Assembly: GCF_038007305.1 (NCBI RefSeq)
Contig: NZ_JBBOWV010000001.1
Location: 3,710,501 to 3,774,500, forward strand
Length of the DNA: 64,000 nucleotides
Direction: 5' to 3'
Source of the DNA: Solibacillus sp. FSL W7-1436
GTDB taxonomy: Bacteria > Bacillota > Bacilli > Bacillales_A > Planococcaceae
The translations under genes and the position numbers were made by a program. The stretch's first letter is position 1, and each line of letters begins with the position of its first letter. Positions 44,745 to 55,810 of this stretch are shown here, piece by piece. The notes beneath the pieces are model-generated. The model was not told the DNA's origin. It searched no databases and worked only from the letters and a program-made list of their open reading frames with translations.

Positions 44745-45116
44745 TTATGGCTGAAAACTTAGTAAGGCTTCCTGGGCGGCTTCAATATTATCTTCATTGA
44801 ATGGTGTTTTCTCCATTGCGGCAATTTGTTCGACAGCCTCTGCCAATACGAGTTTCGAATAAAACGGCAGCTTCGGTACTATCGAAACAAGACACCAGTA
44901 AACCCACATATCATCATCCCCGCGCAGCACTTCGTCAACAAGTGGCGTCAGCTCATTTGGATAGTGAAGCAGCAGCTCAACCATTGGCTCCGCGACTGGC
45001 CAGTTCATATCCTGCACCCATTCAAGCAGCTTCGGCAGTAAAGGAATGACCGCTTCTGCATCCGCAGTTTTCAGTTTTTGCACTGCTGCAATGTCATGCT
45101 TATCTTTCGGTATCAT
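44745..45116 (-). CDS. DUF5071 protein
   Basis: 123 residues, helical HEAT-like protein: MIPKDKHDIAAVQKLKTADA, LPKLLEWVQDMNWPVA, DDMWVYWCLVSIVPKLPF. The family has no known activity. It overlaps trpG by 4 bp (ATGA), so it belongs to the trpE-trpG operon; any role in amino acid metabolism would be inference. Confidence 0.75.
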   Translation of the reverse strand: MIPKDKHDIAAVQKLKTADAEAVIPLLPKLLEWVQDMNWPVAEPMVELLLHYPNELTPLVDEVLRGDDDMWVYWCLVSIVPKLPFYSKLVLAEAVEQIAAMEKTPFNEDNIEAAQEALLSFQP

Positions 45117-45694
45117 GCCAATACCTCCACCTTTTTTAAAAACTCGCTGATCATGGATGTACCGAGTTCTGTTCCGATGGACTCGGGATGAAACTGCAGC
45201 CCATATACCGGATGTTGTTTATGTTGAATAGCCATAATTTCCCCATCATCTGCGCTTGTAGCAACAACTTGGAAATCTTCATGCAATGTTTGCTTTTCAA
45301 TAATAAGCGAATGATAGCGCATCACTTCTACTTCCCCATCGAAATTTGCAAACAGACCTGTTTTTTCATATTTAAGTAAGCTCGTTTTTCCATGCATAAT
45401 ATTTGGGGCACGGCTCACCGTTGCACCGAATGCTTCCCCAATCGACTGGTGACCGAGGCAGATTCCCAATATCGGAATCTCTGTATAAAGCTGTCGGATC
45501 ATTTCAATGACAATTCCTGCATCTTTCGGTTCCCCGGGTCCCGGAGAAATAACAATTGCTTTCGGATGCAATGTACGGATTTCCTCAACCGTCATCGCAT
45601 CATTCCGGACAATTTTTACGTCTTCCCCAAACTGGGCGATTTGATGATACAGATTATACGTAAATGAATCATAATTATCGATAAGTAAAATCAT
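45113..45694 (-). CDS. trpG: anthranilate/aminodeoxychorismate synthase glutamine amidotransferase
   Basis: 193 residues, class I glutaminase supplying ammonia to TrpE. Catalytic Cys in PILGICLGHQSIGEAFG, His and Glu in LQFHPESIGT; DNYDSFTYNL at the N-terminus. In Bacilli this subunit often serves both TrpE and PabB. Overlaps trpE by 4 bp. Confidence 0.92.
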   Translation of the reverse strand: MILLIDNYDSFTYNLYHQIAQFGEDVKIVRNDAMTVEEIRTLHPKAIVISPGPGEPKDAGIVIEMIRQLYTEIPILGICLGHQSIGEAFGATVSRAPNIMHGKTSLLKYEKTGLFANFDGEVEVMRYHSLIIEKQTLHEDFQVVATSADDGEIMAIQHKQHPVYGLQFHPESIGTELGTSMISEFLKKVEVLA

Positions 45695-47079
45695 TTGCGC
45701 ACCTCCAGCAATGCTTTCGCTTTATTTAACGTTTCTTCATATTCCATTTCAGGGACGGAATCATAAACAATCCCTGCACCCGCCTGAACATACGCTTTCT
45801 CGTCTTTAATGACCATTGTACGGATCGCAAGTGCTAAATCCATATCCCCTGATGCCGATAAATAACCAATCGCACCGGCATAAATTCCGCGCTTTCTCTG
45901 TTCCAGCTCATTTATGATCTGCATCGCACGAATTTTCGGCGCACCCGATACCGTACCGGCTGGCAGGCTTGATGCGATTACATCGACTAAGTGGGCATCG
46001 TCCCGCAGTTTTCCTGTCACCTCGGAAACAATATGCATTACATATTTATACTTTTCGATTTCCATATACTTTGTAACGGCTACTGTTCCGATCTGCGCAA
46101 CACGGCCAACATCATTACGTCCCAAATCAACAAGCATTTTATGCTCGGCAATTTCCTTTTCGTCCTGCAGCAATGCATTCGCGATCGCTTCATCTTCTTG
46201 TATATTTTGTCCACGCGGCTTCGTTCCGGCGATCGGATTTGTAGTTACAAGCCCTTTTTGAACTTTTACAAGACTTTCCGGTGATGTGCCAAGTACCGTA
46301 TAGTCCCCGAATTCCATAAAGAACATATACGGAGAAGCATTTGATGTCCGTAATTTCCGGTAGAGCGTCAAAGGATTTTCACGGAAATCCGCTTCAAACG
46401 TTTGGGATAAAACTACTTGGAAAATATCACCTTTGCGTATATGCTGTTTTGCAGTTTCAACCATTTCAATAAAGCGCTCTTTTTTAATAGTCGGCGCGAA
46501 CTGGACATCGATTTCCTGTGTATGCTCATAAGTTAAAGATGACATTATCATTTGTTCGATATCATCCACTTTTTGCTGCATCAACTCCATCGTATAACCT
46601 GCCTGAAACAGATCCATCGCCACAATGGATACTTGCTGTAACAGATGATCGATGACGATAAACGTTTCGTAAAAATAAACATGAACATCCGGCATATTGT
46701 ATACGTCGCCTACAATTTCCCCGATTTGTTCAAAATGATAGGCTGTTTCATAGCCAAAATAACCGATTGCCCCGCCAAAAAAAGCAAACGGAGCGTCTTC
46801 CTTTTGAAGTGGCAAGAGCTCTTTCAACAAAGTTAATACCGGTTTCTGTTCTGTTGTCAGCTCCTCATTATAGATAGAATAAGAAGCGGTTTCCGCATCC
46901 CCTTTCAGCTCACCTACCGGATTAAAGGCGATGAAGGAATAGCGTCCGTTTTGCTTAAATTTTGCATTGGATTCGAATAATACTTTTTTCGTGCCGATGA
47001 TTGATTCAAAAATTGAAATTGGCGTATACGTATCGCCATTGACCTGCTTCATTACATATTTGTCTGTCTTTACTGCCAT
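45691..47079 (-). CDS. trpE: anthranilate synthase component I
   Basis: 462 residues. Chorismate-utilising signatures IAGTKPRGQN, LVDLGRNDVGRVAQ, SEVTGKLRDD, LPAGTVSGAPKIRAMQII and AGAGIVYDSVPEMEY are intact. ATG at 47079 with GGAGAG upstream. A T-box leader controls it. It makes anthranilate for tryptophan synthesis, the same compound the kyn operon releases. Confidence 0.92.
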   Translation of the reverse strand: MAVKTDKYVMKQVNGDTYTPISIFESIIGTKKVLFESNAKFKQNGRYSFIAFNPVGELKGDAETASYSIYNEELTTEQKPVLTLLKELLPLQKEDAPFAFFGGAIGYFGYETAYHFEQIGEIVGDVYNMPDVHVYFYETFIVIDHLLQQVSIVAMDLFQAGYTMELMQQKVDDIEQMIMSSLTYEHTQEIDVQFAPTIKKERFIEMVETAKQHIRKGDIFQVVLSQTFEADFRENPLTLYRKLRTSNASPYMFFMEFGDYTVLGTSPESLVKVQKGLVTTNPIAGTKPRGQNIQEDEAIANALLQDEKEIAEHKMLVDLGRNDVGRVAQIGTVAVTKYMEIEKYKYVMHIVSEVTGKLRDDAHLVDVIASSLPAGTVSGAPKIRAMQIINELEQRKRGIYAGAIGYLSASGDMDLALAIRTMVIKDEKAYVQAGAGIVYDSVPEMEYEETLNKAKALLEVRK

Positions 47080-47114
47080 GCTCATCTCTCCTCAGCTTTT
47101 CTTTTTGTGAACAC

Positions 47115-47340
47115 AAAAAGGCTCTTTCGCTTTTAAAGGACGAAAGAGCCGTGGTGCCACCTTTATTGACTAAATGAAATTCATTTAGTCCACTCAAAAC
47201 TCGTAACGTGAGCGCTACGGCACAGCATTTCCTCTGCGCAGCTAGAAAATCCATTCATAAAGTACGTTTACTGACTTCCACCAACCGTCAGCTCTCTATA
47301 AAAACGCCGCTTTACTACTCTTTTTTCATCATCGCTTTTA
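47115..47340 (-). promoter_or_regulatory. T-box leader of trpE (probable tRNA-Trp sensor)
   Basis: Minus strand holds the T-box sequence AAAGGTGGCACCACGGC (47167-47149), a stem I with GGTTGGTGGAAGTC, and the terminator GGCTCTTTCG / CGAAAGAGCC plus TTTTT. The codon TGG in GAATGGA (47253-47251) is at the expected specifier position and fits tryptophan. Confidence 0.9.
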
Positions 47341-47391
47341 CTATACTTGCTATTGTATCGTTTTAGCCTGATTTTTACAAACTATTTTAAA

Positions 47392-48759
47392 TTAACTGTA
47401 AATATAAAGTTGTCCGTGTGATTTTGCATAGTACAGACTTGCATCAGCAAAGGCTGCCAATTGTTCATACGATACTTCTTCTTTCTTCAATTGATCTGAA
47501 TGGATAAATCCAAAATGAATCGGAATTTCTACTACTCCTGATGTCGAATGAACAGCAGTTGTCCGAAGTTTTTCCTCCAGCTTTATTAACAACTTGAAAA
47601 AATCATTTTCGGAAACATTTTTTATAATCGCTTCTCCGGCATTTCTCGATAATACATTAACCTTTGCCTCGTACTCGAAAATATTCGAATAAATCGACTC
47701 AAATAATGTGAATAACATCTGCTCGGTAAATAAGGTGCCGAACAGTTCTTCAATTTTATCTGTAATAAAGCTCCAGTGAATACAGTAAATCGACTCATTG
47801 TTCATAAGCGCATGTTCCACAAACTCGATGGTACTTTCTTTTGTTACGACATGCGGGAATTTAACCGAAAGCACGGTAGTTTCCTCTTCGAAAAAAAAGT
47901 CGGCATGTATGTTACGTAATTTTCGAACATTGTTCGGCTCACTTTTATGCCTATCGATCAGCTGCTGCAGTTCCTTTTTATAACGAAACTTCCCGATTAG
48001 CCCAAAACGTTGAAGGTACCTTTCAACTACGGACAATAATACAAAGTTCTGCTGTTTCTCCAATTGAAAAAACGCCTGTTCAAACATTCCCAGACTTTCA
48101 TCCCCATAGCCGGCCCTATAGTTCAAAATCGCTTCCGCAAACAGTATATTCCCGGCATAATAAGGAGCTTTCCCTTCCAGATGCTGCAAAATATCTTGCT
48201 TTATCCGGTTGAATTCCATGTCACTGTTCGTTGATGCGTAATAATAGAGCGCTCCTAAATAACCTCTGACGATCGTTGCACTGACAGCAGGGATTTTCTG
48301 CTTATAATATTCCGCCAATTTTATAGCGATTTGTGCATTTTCCGGTTCTTTTATATACCGGTACTGTGCCGCCAAATTGCAGTAATTAATGATTATAAGC
48401 TCTTCGTTTTGCAGAAGATGCGCATATTTAAGCGATTTTTTTGCTGCTTCTATCGATTGATCAGGATGTTTTGTAAAGATATGTTCAAGACTGTACAAGT
48501 AGTAATAAACCATCTTATTATCATCTTTGCCATATGTTAAACAAAGCTTTTCATAATCATCCATGATCGCATGAAAATTTTGATAGCTTCCTATTTCAAA
48601 ATATGCCGATGCCAAATATTCATAGCATAGGAGGGCTTCCGCATACCTTTTTTCTTCGAGTGTAATCGGCAATGTTATCGTGCCGAACTGGATCACTTCC
48701 ATATATCGCAATTCGTTGAAGAGATTTCGCAGATGTTCAATCTGGTTTGAAATTTTCAT
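47392..48759 (-). CDS. TPR-like protein with degenerate GGDEF-type C-terminus
   Basis: 455 residues. The first about 280 are helical repeats (YEYLASAYFEIGSYQNFHAI, IINYCNLAAQYRY). The last about 150 resemble a diguanylate cyclase fold, ending FADASLYYAKSHGQLYIYS (compare ADKALYxAKxxGRN), but no GGDEF or GGEEF motif is present (SRNAGEAI at the corresponding place), so no synthesis is expected. It could sense nucleotide. The ATG overlaps the upstream stop by 4 bp. Confidence 0.6.
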   Translation of the reverse strand: MKISNQIEHLRNLFNELRYMEVIQFGTITLPITLEEKRYAEALLCYEYLASAYFEIGSYQNFHAIMDDYEKLCLTYGKDDNKMVYYYLYSLEHIFTKHPDQSIEAAKKSLKYAHLLQNEELIIINYCNLAAQYRYIKEPENAQIAIKLAEYYKQKIPAVSATIVRGYLGALYYYASTNSDMEFNRIKQDILQHLEGKAPYYAGNILFAEAILNYRAGYGDESLGMFEQAFFQLEKQQNFVLLSVVERYLQRFGLIGKFRYKKELQQLIDRHKSEPNNVRKLRNIHADFFFEEETTVLSVKFPHVVTKESTIEFVEHALMNNESIYCIHWSFITDKIEELFGTLFTEQMLFTLFESIYSNIFEYEAKVNVLSRNAGEAIIKNVSENDFFKLLIKLEEKLRTTAVHSTSGVVEIPIHFGFIHSDQLKKEEVSYEQLAAFADASLYYAKSHGQLYIYS

Positions 48760-49292
48760 GTTACTCGTCCACCCCAGTCATTGATTAATCCAAATACCGC
48801 TTCATAAATCTCACTGGCCTCAGTAATTGCCTGTTCATACAGGTTATGAAGAGACTGTTCGAACTCGATCACAATTTCCTGCAATTCTTTTAATATTGTA
48901 CTTTGCAATAAAGCGAGCTGTTGCGGGTAATTTTCAACCTCAATATATTTTGCATCAAAATATGGTCGTAAACTTTTACCGCCGAAGTTTTTCAAGGCCT
49001 GAAAATTCACTGCCATTTCCTCATTTTCTGCTAACTTTTCTTTTAGGAACTGCTCCTGCTTTAAATAAACATAAATTGCACAAATGAACGCCAGCTTTTC
49101 GTTTTCATACAAAGCAAGCTGAATATAGCGTTTTATTTGAAAGGTTTTAATTTTATCCAGTAAGAATTTTCGAATTGGATAAATCATCGTATTTTCCGGA
49201 TTGGAAATACGATCGATTTCTTCAGTAGATAATAAATACCAAATATCAAAAATGATGACTGAACGTTGGTAAGACTCCTCACATTGTCTCAT
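48756..49292 (-). CDS. uncharacterised helical protein upstream of the TPR gene
   Basis: 178 residues, unrecognised. Predicted mainly helical with acidic and aromatic surface (YIQLALYENEKLAFICAIYV, FEQSLHNLYEQAITEASEIY); no Cys cluster or membrane segment. The start site is weak. Overlap (ATGA) with the following TPR/GGDEF-like gene suggests a two-gene module. Confidence 0.6.
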   Translation of the reverse strand: MRQCEESYQRSVIIFDIWYLLSTEEIDRISNPENTMIYPIRKFLLDKIKTFQIKRYIQLALYENEKLAFICAIYVYLKQEQFLKEKLAENEEMAVNFQALKNFGGKSLRPYFDAKYIEVENYPQQLALLQSTILKELQEIVIEFEQSLHNLYEQAITEASEIYEAVFGLINDWGGRVT

Positions 49293-49417
49293 CTGAAATT
49301 AAAAACATACAATCTGCTTTATCTATTTTAGCGTGCATGCTGCATATCTCACCTCAAATAATTGTCAGTTTCATCCATCATATCATAAACTTACTGTTTT
49401 TGAATTATCATTTTATT

Positions 49418-49460
49418 AAAAAAAGTGATGGTTGAAAATTCTCTTTTCAGCACATCACTT
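49418..49460 (-). terminator. terminator of yrrB
   Basis: AAGTGATG / CATCACTT stem followed by T-run on the minus strand. Confidence 0.8.
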
Positions 49461-49479
49461 CACATTTTCATCTATTAAA

Positions 49480-50145
49480 TTAGTTCGATCGCTGGCAAAT
49501 CATATCATATAAATACTTTGCCTGATCAAATTCAGGCTGCAGTGTATAAGCTTGTTTCAAATGATATTTGGCTTTTTCGGTATCTGTTGTAGCTACCGCA
49601 TATAATACACCTAAATTATAATGCGCATCCGCATTATTCCAGTCTTCTTCAATAACGAATTCCAGCTCCGGCTTTGCAAAATCGAACATCTCCAACGAAC
49701 AAAGTAAAATGCCGTATGATAAACGAATTTGCAGATCTTTTGGCGCAAGCTCTGCCGCACGTTGCATAAATGGCAGGGCCAATTTGAATTGCTCTTCGCG
49801 TTCAAAAGATTTTGCCAGCATGTAATAGGCATCTGCCCCTTCGATTCCGTAATCGATCGATTTTTGATAAAGTTTTGCGGCTTCTGTATAGCGTTCAGCT
49901 TCATAATATAAATTCGCCAATCCATAATACGCTGTAGCAGCTTTTTCATCTACAGTGATCGCCTTTTGGAAAAATCGTTCTGCACGTTCGATATCCCCCA
50001 TTGCGGCAAGCAATGTTCCAAAGTTTACATAGCCGATTGCATCATTCGGCTGTGATTCAATTGCCTGTGTAAAAGCTTGCGCAGCTTCTTCATAACGCTT
50101 TTCCTGAAATGCTTTAATACCGATTTCATTATAGTTTGTATCCAT
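49480..50145 (-). CDS. yrrB: tetratricopeptide repeat protein YrrB
   Basis: 221 residues with about five TPR units (AAQAFTQAIESQPNDAIGYV, AERFFQKAITVDEKAATAYY and so on). Located directly after mnmA as in B. subtilis, where YrrB lies next to the tRNA thiolation genes. Scaffold role inferred. Confidence 0.88.
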   Translation of the reverse strand: MDTNYNEIGIKAFQEKRYEEAAQAFTQAIESQPNDAIGYVNFGTLLAAMGDIERAERFFQKAITVDEKAATAYYGLANLYYEAERYTEAAKLYQKSIDYGIEGADAYYMLAKSFEREEQFKLALPFMQRAAELAPKDLQIRLSYGILLCSLEMFDFAKPELEFVIEEDWNNADAHYNLGVLYAVATTDTEKAKYHLKQAYTLQPEFDQAKYLYDMICQRSN

Positions 50146-50202
50146 TCTTTCACCTCTATAAATATGTATAGACGCTCATTTTAAATGAACGTCTATCGTC
50201 TA

Positions 50203-51321
<1,119 letters not shown>

Positions 51322-51380
51322 TTACTATTCACCTTTTCTTAGACAAATCGCGTAAAAGGCGCGAAGTCTTTCTTATAAAT

Positions 51381-52526
51381 TTACGAAGTTAGTCGTTTTA
51401 CAATTTCAGCAGTACGCTTCCCTGCTTCTTGTACTAACTCATCTGTTAATCCTAACCCAAAACTGAAGCGAATGGAACTACGAAGCTCAGGCGCATTCTG
51501 TCCATACATTGCGACAAGTACATGGGACGGGTCAATCGAACCTGCCGTACAAGCTGAACCGCTTGATACGAGTACACCTGCCATGTCCAAATTGATCAAA
51601 AATGATTCAACATCCGTTCCAGGGAAAGTGACATTCAATACGTGCGGTAAAACACTCGTTTGATGGCCATTCAGATGAAAGTCAATACCCGCCTGCTGGA
51701 ACTGTTCAATTAAAATATTTTTGAAGCCGTTATACTGTTTGATACGCTCTTGTGCAGATTGTCCTGCCAGGTCTGCAGCTTTTGCAAACGCGATAATCGC
51801 CGGGACATTTTCCGTTCCTGCCCGGCGTTTTTTCTCCTGAGAGCCGCCATATAGGATATTTGTTAATTTGACTCCTGTTTTTGCATATAAAAAGCCAATT
51901 CCTTTAGGTCCGTTAATTTTATGGGCTGAAACACTCAACAAATCAACATGGAGTGCTTCTACATCCATTTTTTCAAGTCCGAATGCCTGGACAGCATCTG
52001 TATGGAACGTAGCAGTATGGTCTTTTAAGATCATGCCAATTTCTGCGATAGGCTGGATTGTGCCGACTTCATTGTTACCATACATAATCGTAACTAAAAT
52101 CGTATCATCACGTAAAGCCTCTTTCACCTGGTCAGCGCGGATTCGCCCTGACTTGTCAACGGGTAAATACGTTACCGTGAAACCTTCTTTTTCAAGCTTT
52201 TCACACGCATGTAAAACGGCATGGTGTTCGATTGCTGTTGTAATGATATGCTTTCCTTCTTTTTGGCGCGCATACGCTGTTCCAAAAATGGCCATATTAT
52301 CGGCTTCGGTTCCACCGCTTGTAAAAATAATTTCAGAGGGTTTCGCATTTACTTTAGCTGCCAAACTTGCCCGAGCGTCATCCAGTGCTTTACGTGCACT
52401 GCGTCCAACTGTGTGAATACTTGATGCATTACCGCTTTCCTCGGCCATTGCATGTGCCATTACACCGATTACTTCCGGTGCAACGGGCGAAGTTGCGGCA
52501 TGATCAAGATAAATTGTATTTTTCAA
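51381..52526 (-). CDS. cysteine desulfurase (YrvO/IscS type)
   Basis: 381 residues, PLP enzyme that releases sulfur from cysteine as a persulfide. PLP lysine Lys203 in SVSAHKINGPKG, catalytic Cys326 in SSGSACTAGS. The gene order cymR-desulfurase-mnmA matches B. subtilis yrvO-trmU, so it likely serves tRNA thiolation. Confidence 0.94.
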   Translation of the reverse strand: MKNTIYLDHAATSPVAPEVIGVMAHAMAEESGNASSIHTVGRSARKALDDARASLAAKVNAKPSEIIFTSGGTEADNMAIFGTAYARQKEGKHIITTAIEHHAVLHACEKLEKEGFTVTYLPVDKSGRIRADQVKEALRDDTILVTIMYGNNEVGTIQPIAEIGMILKDHTATFHTDAVQAFGLEKMDVEALHVDLLSVSAHKINGPKGIGFLYAKTGVKLTNILYGGSQEKKRRAGTENVPAIIAFAKAADLAGQSAQERIKQYNGFKNILIEQFQQAGIDFHLNGHQTSVLPHVLNVTFPGTDVESFLINLDMAGVLVSSGSACTAGSIDPSHVLVAMYGQNAPELRSSIRFSFGLGLTDELVQEAGKRTAEIVKRLTS

Positions 52527-52551
52527 AACTAACTAACTCCTTTAAATAACA

Positions 52552-52971
52552 CTAAATGTAAAACATATAGCCGTCAGATACTTCATTATTCGTATATTTT
52601 GCCAAATCGTCGATCGTCGTTGTATCCAACACATTTTTTACTGCATCGCGAATACGCATCCATAATTCACGCTGTGGCGCTTCTTCATTTTCAATTCCTT
52701 CAACCGGCTGAATCGGTCCTTCCAATACACGGATGACATCAGCTGCAGAGATTTCGTTTGGCTTATGTGCCAGCATATAGCCGCCATATGCGCCGCGCAC
52801 ACTTTTTACAAGACCGGCATTGCGCAGTGGTGACACTAACTGCTCTAAATACGCCTCAGATAAATCTTTATCCGCAGCAATTTGTCGAAGCGGAATCGGA
52901 CCCTCACCATAATGCTTTGCCAATTCAATCATAATTGTTAAACCGTAACGTCCTTTAGTCGATATTTTCAT
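52552..52971 (-). CDS. cymR: Rrf2-family cysteine metabolism repressor
   Basis: 139 residues, winged helix (ISTKGRYGLTIMIELAKHYG, QIAADKDLSEAYLEQLVSPL). No Cys cluster, as expected for CymR rather than IscR, which works with CysK to sense O-acetylserine. AGAGGTG precedes the ATG. First gene of the sulfur operon, divergent from rarA. Confidence 0.9.
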   Translation of the reverse strand: MKISTKGRYGLTIMIELAKHYGEGPIPLRQIAADKDLSEAYLEQLVSPLRNAGLVKSVRGAYGGYMLAHKPNEISAADVIRVLEGPIQPVEGIENEEAPQRELWMRIRDAVKNVLDTTTIDDLAKYTNNEVSDGYMFYI

Positions 52972-53104
52972 CGTTACACCTCTTATTTTCTAGTCCTTTA
53001 ATATTATTCATTATAACACAACTCCTTTTAAACCACTCGGAAATACTTTATGATTATTAACAAAACCATTTTATTCAACGAAAAAAGAAAAGGAGCGAAA
53101 AATT

Positions 53105-54385
53105 ATGCAAAATGAACCGCTCGCCTATAAAATGAGACCTCGTACAATTCGCGAAGTTGTTGGTCAGCAGCATATTATTGGACCTGCAACACCTTTGTTT
53201 AAAATGATTGAAAAAGGCCATGTTCCTTCGATGCTGCTATACGGACCTCCCGGAGTAGGGAAAACATCAATTGCAAATGCGATTGCCGGCAGCTCAAAAC
53301 TTCCTTTCTTTGCTTTAAACGCAACACATGCCGGAAAGAAAGATATTGAACAAATCGTGATGGATGCAAGAATGAGCGGTAAAGTCCTGTTATTTCTGGA
53401 TGAAATTCACCGTTTCAACAAACTCCAGCAGGATACATTACTTCCGCATGTGGAAAACGGTTCAATCGTCTTAATCGGGGCAACTACGGAAAACCCGTTC
53501 CACGATGTAAACCCCGCCATCCGTTCACGCTGCGGGGAAATATTACAGCTTGAACGCTTAACAGGCGATGATATCATCCAGTTGCTCAATCAGGCATTGT
53601 CAGATATAGAACGCGGTCTTGGAAATTTGGAAATCGCTATTACCGAACAGCAAATCGAAAATATTGCGAATGCTTCAAATGGCGATGCCCGCAAAGCATT
53701 AACTCTTTTGGAATCGGTATATTATGCTTCGGATGAAAAAGACGGGGTAACCATTGTTAATGATAATGCGATCGATGCATTAGCAAAACGAATCGGGGTT
53801 TTCGGGGATAAAGGCGGCTCCCATTTCTATAACTTATTGTCGGCTCTTCAAAAGTCTGTCCGCGGCAGTGATCCGAATGCCGCGTTATATTATTTGGCGC
53901 ATCTACTCGAAAATGGAGACTTGGTTGCGGTATGCCGAAGACTGCTCGTCATGGCCTATGAAGATATTGGACTAGCGAATCCTAGTGTCGGGGCACATGT
54001 GCAGGCAGCAACAGAAGCAGCCGTGAAACTCGGATTGCCGGAAGCCCGCATTCCCCTCGCGGCAGCTGTTGTTGAAATGTGTTTATCGGACAAATCTAAT
54101 TCAGCCTATAAAGCTTTGGATGCGGCGATTGCAGCAATTCATGAAGGGAAAACCGGTGATATACCAAACCATCTGAAAGACGCTCATTATGCAGGCGCTG
54201 CAACACTCGGTCATGTCGGATATAAATACCCGCACGACTCCCCTATCGGAACATTCGGCGGCTGGGTACAACAGCAATACTTACCGGATGAACTAGCAGG
54301 AACAGAATTTTACAAACCTGTCATTGCAGGTGAAGAAAAAAGAATGGCCGCCATATATGAAAAGCTGAAATCTTTTAAGAAATAA
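53105..54385 (+). CDS. rarA: replication-associated recombination protein A
   Basis: 426 residues, AAA+ ATPase (RarA/MgsA) acting at stalled forks. Walker [13 protein letters not shown], Walker [17 protein letters not shown], sensor 1 [15 protein letters not shown], Arg finger IRSRC, then the C-terminal tetramer domain. AAAGGAGCG precedes the ATG. B. subtilis yrvN equivalent. Confidence 0.95.
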   Translation: MQNEPLAYKMRPRTIREVVGQQHIIGPATPLFKMIEKGHVPSMLLYGPPGVGKTSIANAIAGSSKLPFFALNATHAGKKDIEQIVMDARMSGKVLLFLDEIHRFNKLQQDTLLPHVENGSIVLIGATTENPFHDVNPAIRSRCGEILQLERLTGDDIIQLLNQALSDIERGLGNLEIAITEQQIENIANASNGDARKALTLLESVYYASDEKDGVTIVNDNAIDALAKRIGVFGDKGGSHFYNLLSALQKSVRGSDPNAALYYLAHLLENGDLVAVCRRLLVMAYEDIGLANPSVGAHVQAATEAAVKLGLPEARIPLAAAVVEMCLSDKSNSAYKALDAAIAAIHEGKTGDIPNHLKDAHYAGAATLGHVGYKYPHDSPIGTFGGWVQQQYLPDELAGTEFYKPVIAGEEKRMAAIYEKLKSFKK

Positions 54386-54406
54386 GCGGCATTAACAGAG
54401 TACACA

Positions 54407-54444
54407 AAAAGAGTCATTTTCAACTTAATGAAAATGACTCTTTT
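54407..54444. terminator. bidirectional terminator after rarA
   Basis: AAAAGAGTCATTTT / AAAATGACTCTTTT perfect stem. Confidence 0.9.
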
Positions 54445-54449
54445 ATAGT

Positions 54450-54944
54450 TTACTTTTCGTATGACTCTGCAAATTGCTTAAATGCTTTAATACATTGTTC
54501 TACATTGTCCGCAACAGTCAGTTTAACTTCTTCATCGTTTAACTGATAAATACTCTTTTGAATTTCCGAAAGCAATTCCTCATTACTTTCAGTATGCGCG
54601 TTTGGAATACAGCTCGCACTTAATTCATATAGCTTGATTACATGTGCGCGTGCATCCGCATCATCTTCTGCTATTAAATTAGCATGCGCTAAACCTGTAA
54701 AGTATACAAGCTTTGAAGCAATATCCATATAAAGTGTCCAATAAGTAGTGCTTGATGGTAATTCCCCGTTATTTTTCGCGACATAATCATTAAAATTATT
54801 CGCTACTTTATGCAATAATTCATCAAGCTGCTCGAAAGCTTTCGACCAATTTGGTTTCGTATCGATATTTTCAAAAACGATTCTATCCATTTTCAACTGT
54901 AGACTCGGCAAATTCAATAAATCATTTTTCATTTCAATTGTCAT
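54450..54944 (-). CDS. uncharacterised protein
   Basis: 164 residues, unrecognised. Predicted helical and acidic (WSKAFEQLDELLHKVANNFN, KLVYFTGLAHANLIAEDDAD). No membrane segment or catalytic motif. Excellent AGGAGGA site before the ATG and a terminator after the stop indicate a real gene. Confidence 0.65.
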   Translation of the reverse strand: MTIEMKNDLLNLPSLQLKMDRIVFENIDTKPNWSKAFEQLDELLHKVANNFNDYVAKNNGELPSSTTYWTLYMDIASKLVYFTGLAHANLIAEDDADARAHVIKLYELSASCIPNAHTESNEELLSEIQKSIYQLNDEEVKLTVADNVEQCIKAFKQFAESYEK

Positions 54945-55088
54945 TCTATCGTCCTCCTTGCATCCCCATGCATATTATCAATACGCTATTAACTATAGCA
55001 AAAAAAAGGAATTTTTCTGCAAAAACGAAAAAATCATTAAAATCCTGCCATATTTTTGCCATAATTAATCTCTTAATAGAATATTATG

Positions 55089-55493
55089 TCATTTGCTATT
55101 CAAAGATTCATCTGTCAAACGAGAAAAGTATTTTTCATATAATAACTTCTCATTATCAATAGAGCAGATTTTATACACATCCATTACACTTTGTGAATAA
55201 ATTTTTATTGACTGGCCTGAACTGTAAAAAATCCATTTAAATGATTCAATCCATCTATCTAAATTCTTTTCATCACTGTTCAAAAATAGTTGCTTTTCTT
55301 TTATTATACCCGCCATTTTCCAGAAACCTTCACTTAGCTTGTAGTTTTTCGTTACAAAATCATATTCAGGTTCGACAATATGTTCAGTATCATAAATGTG
55401 GATTTTATTTGAAGCGGCATCAATCGCAATTTCCACCGACCCGATTACATCATGTAAATTCAATCCCCGGTATTCCATTTGGTGAATTACCAT
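55089..55493 (-). CDS. uncharacterised protein
   Basis: 134 residues from the ATG at 55493 (GGAAGGG upstream). Alternating strands and helices (GLNLHDVIGSVEIAIDAASN, WKMAGIIKEKQLFLNSDEKN); no recognised domain. Single gene between 54450-54944 and tcdA. Confidence 0.55.
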   Translation of the reverse strand: MVIHQMEYRGLNLHDVIGSVEIAIDAASNKIHIYDTEHIVEPEYDFVTKNYKLSEGFWKMAGIIKEKQLFLNSDEKNLDRWIESFKWIFYSSGQSIKIYSQSVMDVYKICSIDNEKLLYEKYFSRLTDESLNSK

Positions 55494-55744
55494 TTTTAAG
55501 TTCCCTTCCTTAAACAAATTTATTATTTTATCACAATAATAACAACCTACACCAAAAAATGAATCACTATTCATAATTATTATGCTTCTTTAGGAAATTT
55601 TTGTATAACTAAATAAAGTATGTATCTTATTGCGTAAATTAATGACGGATGGAAAGATGAAGTTATTGTTTAATCCTTTCCATGTTAAAATAATATACGA
55701 AAAAAGCACTCTAAATTAGTTTTCGACAAATAGCAAAAATCCGA

Positions 55745-55788
55745 TAAAAAAAGATGTGTAAATAGGTTTGAAACACCCTTTACACACC
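55745..55788 (-). terminator. terminator of tcdA
   Basis: GGTGTGTAAA / TTTACACATC stem with T-run on the minus strand. Confidence 0.75.
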
Positions 55789-55810
55789 CTTTGTTTAAAG
55801 ATGTCCCTAC

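Noticed and set aside
50169-50196. TAGACG/CGTCTA hairpin after mnmA as a terminator
   Set aside because: Palindromic but lacks a U-tract on the minus strand; yrrB is probably co-transcribed.
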